47,525 nucleotides of DNA from an uncultured Flavobacteriales bacterium (GTDB lineage: Bacteria > Bacteroidota > Bacteroidia > Flavobacteriales_E > Vicingaceae): the NCBI GenBank assembly GCA_913059105.1, contig CAJXRL010000001.1, positions 1-47,525 of the forward strand. The letters run 5' to 3'. The position numbers and the translations under genes were made by a program. Numbering within the stretch: the first letter of the stretch is position 1; each line of letters starts with the position of its first letter. Of the stretch, positions 44,042-47,525 are shown in pieces. Below the pieces are notes generated by a model. It did not search any database. It was not told the DNA's origin and was given only the letters and a program-made list of their open reading frames with translations.

Positions 44042-44166
44042 GGAAATATTATAATTGTAAGAATTTAATCTTGAGCAATTACCATTAAAATAGAAACCAA
44101 GGGTTTGAATTTTGTGCGCACTAAATAGTATTCTAAATCCAAAAGAGATGTTTCGACTCGTATTTT

Positions 44167-44415
44167 TTACTCCTCCACCGCTTCAACCCTGATAATTTCT
44201 GGAGCAACTTTTTTTATAGCTTCTTCAATACCGGCTTTTAAAGTCATAGCTGACATGTTACAACTATGGCAAGCACCTAGGAGTTTAACTTTAGCAATAT
44301 TATCTTCTACTCTTAATAATCGTATGTCACCTCCATCTGCTTCTAAAAAGGGGCGAAGTTGAGTGATAGCATCTTCAATTTTCTGGAATACACTAATTTC
44401 TTGAGTTGTTGTCAT
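44167..44415 (-). CDS. NifU-like C-terminal domain Fe-S protein
   Basis: An 82-residue stand-alone Nfu domain that carries and delivers Fe-S clusters. Conserved LRPFLEADGGDIRLL and the cluster ligands C49 and C52 in ACHSCNMSAMTL are present. It follows mrp by 32 bp on the same strand; the two would work together in cluster assembly. Confidence 0.93.
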   Translation of the reverse strand: MTTTQEISVFQKIEDAITQLRPFLEADGGDIRLLRVEDNIAKVKLLGACHSCNMSAMTLKAGIEEAIKKVAPEIIRVEAVEE

Positions 44416-44447
44416 AATTCGATAACAATGATAGTCAATTATTGGGT

Positions 44448-45527
44448 TTAAACTGCTTTTGGTGCTGATAAACCTACTTTGTGGGCAACTTTTGTTGCTA
44501 AGTTTTTAAATGCAATGGCTTGCGGAGTGGTTTCTTGCAACACTGCAGGTCGTCCTGCATCACCTGCTTCTCGGATACTTTGAATAATAGGAATTTCAGC
44601 TAAATAAGCTATATTCATTTTTTCAGCTAATTCTTTTGCACCGGCTTTTCCAAAAATGTAATATTTGTTGTTTGGCAATTCGGGTGGAGTAAAATACGCC
44701 ATATTCTCAACTAAGCCAATTACGGGTACGTTGATTTCCGGCATACTGAACATTCCTAATGCTTTTCTAACATCTACCAAGGCAATCTCTTGCGGTGTGC
44801 TCACCACAACGGCACCTGTTAATGGAACTTGTTGCACCATCGTTAAGTGAACATCGCCTGTTCCAGGAGGTAAGTCAATAATCATAAAGTCTAACTCTCC
44901 CCAATAGGCATCTTTGAAAAGTTGCGTTAACGCTTTGGTTGCCATTGGTCCTCTCCAAACAACCGCTTGGTCAGGCGTTGAGAAAAAGCCAATGGATAAC
45001 ATTTTTACACCATAACTTTCTATTGGCTTAATGTATTCCTTGCCATCCACCTCTATGGTCGTAGGTTTTTCCATAGCAACATCAAACATGACAGGAACAG
45101 AAGGACCGTAAATGTCTGCATCTACCATACCTACTTTATAGCCTTGCATGGCTAAGCCAGCTGCTAAATTAGATGCTACAGTAGATTTACCAACTCCACC
45201 TTTACCTGAAGCTACCGCAATGATGTGCTTTACATTGGGTAAAATACTTCTGTGTTCAGGAGCTCTTTCATGGGCTTTTCCCATGGCTGAAATGGTAGCC
45301 TCCACTTTTACATCGGGACCTAAAAAGCGCTTTAATTGATGTTCACACGCTTCTTCCATGCGCTTGCGATTGTGCATAGCAGGGTTCGAGATTTTTAGAT
45401 CAAACGAAATAACTCCATTTTTAACTTCAATTTTTGAAACTAAATTCAACGCAACAATGTCCTTCTTTAAGTCCGGTTCTATGACAAAAGAGAGCGCTTC
45501 TATAATTTTTTCTAAAGTTATTTGCAT
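44448..45527 (-). CDS. mrp: Mrp/ApbC, P-loop ATPase for Fe-S cluster carriage
   Basis: A 359-residue cytoplasmic ATPase. An N-terminal MIP18/DUF59 domain (1 to about 80) precedes the MinD/Mrp ATPase with deviant Walker A GKGGVGKST (108-116), DADIYGPSVP, and DLPPGTGDVHLT. The C-terminal CxxC pair that binds the bridging cluster in enterobacterial ApbC is absent: the matching region reads NMAYFTPPELPNNKYYIFG with no Cys. I recall the same in other Bacteroidota. The CxxC-bearing Nfu protein downstream may supply the ligand function; this is inference. Confidence 0.92.
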   Translation of the reverse strand: MQITLEKIIEALSFVIEPDLKKDIVALNLVSKIEVKNGVISFDLKISNPAMHNRKRMEEACEHQLKRFLGPDVKVEATISAMGKAHERAPEHRSILPNVKHIIAVASGKGGVGKSTVASNLAAGLAMQGYKVGMVDADIYGPSVPVMFDVAMEKPTTIEVDGKEYIKPIESYGVKMLSIGFFSTPDQAVVWRGPMATKALTQLFKDAYWGELDFMIIDLPPGTGDVHLTMVQQVPLTGAVVVSTPQEIALVDVRKALGMFSMPEINVPVIGLVENMAYFTPPELPNNKYYIFGKAGAKELAEKMNIAYLAEIPIIQSIREAGDAGRPAVLQETTPQAIAFKNLATKVAHKVGLSAPKAV

Positions 45528-45589
45528 GAGGTAAAGTTAGGTCTACTCGTGTTATATTCATCACTAAAACAAGAACAGTTTATGATAGT

Positions 45590-45955
45590 TTAGTCAAACT
45601 TCAATTCTTCTGAAGGATCCCAGTAAACGAGCTTGAAATCCTGTATTTTGTCGTCTTTTACTTTAATGCCTTCTGCTTCTAAAGCCTCTTGCATGGCAGT
45701 TGGCGAAGGGAAATGATATTTCCCTGTTAACATTCCATTTCTATTCACTACTCGATGAGCGGGAACATATTCTTTTTGAGTGTGCGACGCATTCATAGCC
45801 CAACCCACCATTCTGGCACCACTTTTTGCGCCTAGATAATTTGAAATTGCGCCGTACGAAGTGGCCTTGCCCTTCGGTATTAAACGGACTACTTGAAAAA
45901 CAGAATCGAAGTAATCTTTATTTTTTTCACTGACTTTAATCGAATTATCCGCCAT
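45590..45955 (-). CDS. Alkyltransferase-like protein (ATL), no catalytic Cys
   Basis: A 121-residue relative of O6-alkylguanine-DNA alkyltransferase. The DNA-binding helix-turn-helix region (GKATSYGAISNYLGAKSGARMVGWAM) is well kept, but the PCHRV active site reads PAHRV (P65-A66-H67-R68), so the acceptor Cys is Ala. ATL proteins bind alkylated guanine without repair and hand the lesion to nucleotide excision repair. The gene overlaps trmB by 11 bp, so the two are coupled. Confidence 0.9.
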   Translation of the reverse strand: MADNSIKVSEKNKDYFDSVFQVVRLIPKGKATSYGAISNYLGAKSGARMVGWAMNASHTQKEYVPAHRVVNRNGMLTGKYHFPSPTAMQEALEAEGIKVKDDKIQDFKLVYWDPSEELKFD

Positions 45956-46640
45956 TAGGTCTAAATCTTAAATAATGAATGTTGTGTCCTTTCTCAGTAA
46001 AAATTTGCTCATAATGCGTTTTAATGTTCAATATTTCTTGAAAGTCTGTATCAAAATTTTGAATTCCTTCTTTGTATAAATTGTCTGTTTTAAACAGCAC
46101 TTCATATCCATTGTTTAAACATTCTTCCACACTAAATTCATAGAAAAAGTCGCTGTCTGTTTTCAAGTGAATGATGCCGTCAGGTTTTAAAAATTTCTTG
46201 TACCGGTCTATAAATAAAGGTCCAGTTAATCGCTTCTTCTCCCTGCGGTCTTTCATTTGTGGATCTGGGAACGTAATCCAAATTTCATCTACCTCATTTT
46301 CTGCGAAACAACCTTCAATAAATTCGATTCTAGTTCTTAAAAAGGCAATGTTCTTTAAGTTTTCTTCTTCCGCTGTTTTAGCGCCTCTCCACATTCGGGC
46401 ACCTTTAATGTCAACTCCAATAAAGTTCTTGTCTGGGAATTTTCGCCCCATTCCAACGCTATACTCCCCTTTACCGCAGCCAAACTCAACTACCAAAGGG
46501 CTGTCATTTTTGAAGAAGTCTTTTCTCCAGTTGCCCTTCATCTTGTAGTCCGTTCTAAAAACTTCATCCAATTCAGGTTCGAAGGCATGCGGGAAAACTT
46601 TCATTTCCGCAAAGTGCTCTAGTTTTTTCTTTCCAGCCAT
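45945..46640 (-). CDS. trmB: TrmB, tRNA (guanine-N7)-methyltransferase
   Basis: Makes m7G46 in tRNA variable loops using S-adenosylmethionine. The 231-residue protein has VVEFGCGKGEYSVGMG (SAM binding), FIGVDIKGARMWRGA, and the family signature ITFPDPQMKDRREKKRL. Its start lies 2 bp after the aminopeptidase stop and its end overlaps the ATL gene. Confidence 0.95.
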   Translation of the reverse strand: MAGKKKLEHFAEMKVFPHAFEPELDEVFRTDYKMKGNWRKDFFKNDSPLVVEFGCGKGEYSVGMGRKFPDKNFIGVDIKGARMWRGAKTAEEENLKNIAFLRTRIEFIEGCFAENEVDEIWITFPDPQMKDRREKKRLTGPLFIDRYKKFLKPDGIIHLKTDSDFFYEFSVEECLNNGYEVLFKTDNLYKEGIQNFDTDFQEILNIKTHYEQIFTEKGHNIHYLRFRPNGG

Positions 46641-46642
46641 GC

Positions 46643-47478
46643 TTATTTGTAACCTAATAATTTGTCCATCGTCTCGCTTGAAACTGAATGGTAATTTGGT
46701 CTCGCTTTTTCATAAATAGCCAAAGCAGCAGGCAAGCCACCTTCAGATTTTAACAATGCTTTATAAATAGGCGTTAAAAACTTGCGTCGTCCAACTTCAA
46801 CTAAAAAGTCCTCTACGGTATTACCAAGTCCTTCATAATTGTTCGGAATTACTTTCTCGAACCAAGCAGCTTTAATTTCTGAGTTGCCAGATTGGGTGAA
46901 TGCAAATGCTGCATCTAATTCACTCATCTGTTTTTGATTCAATGTATCATTTATCAAATTAATAAAATGCAACCATTGTGGTGTTACCCAGTCGGAAGAA
47001 TTAATAGCGCTGGCTTTTCCTCCATTGGTCCACTTGGCTAATTCACTTTCAACTGTTTCAAATTTGGTAGAAGTTATTTTTGGGCAATTCTCAGGTAAAC
47101 CTTCTTCAAATATCCATTTTCTTGGTTGAATTGTTTTTTCCCAATCTGCGTTTTTACTTAAGAGTTCTTTATCCAAATAGTCTAGAAACGAATCAGTAGT
47201 CATCACTTTAAATTTGAAAGTATTGAAGTACGTCTTTAAGAAATTGTCCCATTCCTCTCGACCTATTGTTTCTTCCATCAATTTTAATAAAAAGAAGCCT
47301 TTATCATAAGGTATTCCTGTTAATCCATCATCCGGATTTCTTCCTTCTAAATCTACTCTTAATCTTGTATCCGCAGCACGGTTTTCGCTGTTCAACCATA
47401 CAATCTCATCTTGCAAATCTTGGTAAGATAATAGAGCGAGCATATTCGCAAAATCTTTACCGAAGATTTCCTCCATGA
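46643..47478 (-). CDS. M1-family aminopeptidase (LTA4-hydrolase-like), C-terminal part
   Basis: The C-terminal 278 residues of a zinc aminopeptidase. LEGRNPDDGLTGIPYDKGFFLLKLME is the end of the catalytic domain with the PYxKG motif; the rest is the helical leukotriene-A4-hydrolase C-terminal domain (WIFEEGLP, ALLKSEGGLPAALAIYEKARPNYHS). The zinc site HExxH-E would lie upstream and is not in the window, because the contig ends at 47478. The ATG at 47476 is an internal Met, not the true start. Confidence 0.9.
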
Positions 47479-47525
47479 CTGTCTCTTATACACATCTCCG
47501 AGCCCACGAGACAGGCAGAAATCTC
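47479..47525 (-). other. Untrimmed Nextera i7 adapter (not genomic)
   Basis: The last 47 bases are the exact reverse complement of bases 1-47: mosaic end CTGTCTCTTATACACATCT, adapter CCGAGCCCACGAGAC, index AGGCAGAA, then ATCTC. Artefact of library preparation and assembly. Confidence 0.98.

Larger units (their letters stand above)
43604..44166. other. 563-bp convergent intergenic region with complex inverted repeats
   Basis: Between the 3' ends of rodA (plus) and nifU-like (minus). No recognised gene. Listed separately: a 7-3-7 palindrome (43691-43707), a terminator hairpin (43791-43824) and a 248-bp stretch with at least four long inverted repeats. A stop-free minus-strand frame of 85 codons (44033-43776) crosses it but lacks any early start codon and matches nothing I know. 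Confidence 0.6.

Noticed and set aside
1..47525. 47-bp terminal inverted repeats suggesting a transposon or linear plasmid
   Set aside because: The sequence is exactly the Illumina Nextera i7 adapter with index and Tn5 mosaic end.
1..47525. tRNA, rRNA, CRISPR array, known riboswitch or intact insertion sequence
   Set aside because: I looked for T-loop GGTTCGAAT-like strings, regularly spaced repeats, transposase motifs and conserved riboswitch cores and found none convincing; a covariance search could still reveal a divergent one.

Overview
The window is one AT-rich assembled contig from a member of the Bacteroidota. It is most likely a marine or aquatic Flavobacteriales (Cryomorphaceae/Crocinitomicaceae-like), but the family cannot be fixed from this sequence alone. 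Reasons: PorX (type IX secretion regulator), a fused lpxC/fabZ gene, a TonB receptor with a carboxypeptidase-regulatory-like N-terminus paired with a lipoprotein, a TPR sensor kinase, promoter boxes of the Bacteroidota form TAnnTTTG, and a flavobacterial-type proteorhodopsin. Both ends carry the same untrimmed 47-bp Illumina Nextera i7 adapter (1-47 and 47479-47525). The genomic insert is therefore 48-47478, and the perfect terminal inverted repeat is an artefact.

Layout. 48-6000: truncated ribD, then prmC on plus facing a minus-strand block of TPR membrane protein, TPR histidine kinase and fructose-1,6-bisphosphatase. 6041-11340 (plus): acetyltransferase and aspartokinase, then a polysaccharide module of two Wzz-type chain-length proteins and one O-antigen ligase/polymerase. 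19245-11312 (minus): one tightly packed run of HD phosphohydrolase, lpxD, lpxC/fabZ, lpxA, ABC ATPase, efp, a second LpxD-like protein and a SpoIIE-type phosphatase, largely lipid A synthesis. 19329-22964 (plus): porX, tsaE, ald and a small anchored protein. 22961-26280: a Fur-family regulator divergent from a lipoprotein/TonB-receptor pair across a promoter that holds an inverted repeat; this looks like a metal (probably zinc) uptake unit. 26492-29809: mfd.

29810-34534 is the accessory part. It holds non-coding debris with hairpins and a diverged tandem repeat, an uncertain small membrane ORF without an ATG, an outer-membrane beta-barrel gene killed by a lost start and two in-frame stops, and a probably frameshifted small membrane gene. 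Then comes a retinal/rhodopsin cassette: a single 671-residue protein fusing lycopene beta-cyclase (CrtY) to a Brp/Blh beta-carotene 15,15'-dioxygenase, and upstream of it a green-type proton-pumping proteorhodopsin (D80/T84/E91, K223). A strong hairpin terminator lies between the two genes. The fusion would take lycopene to beta-carotene to retinal in one polypeptide and supply the rhodopsin next door.

34836-47478: a MacB/FtsX-type permease (minus), then purH and the elongasome operon mreB-mreC-mreD-mrdA-rodA (plus). Next is a 563-bp convergent intergenic region with unusual nested inverted repeats, then minus-strand nifU-like, mrp, an alkyltransferase-like gene lacking the catalytic Cys, trmB, and the C-terminal part of an M1 aminopeptidase cut by the contig end. 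I saw no tRNA, rRNA, CRISPR array or intact insertion sequence.
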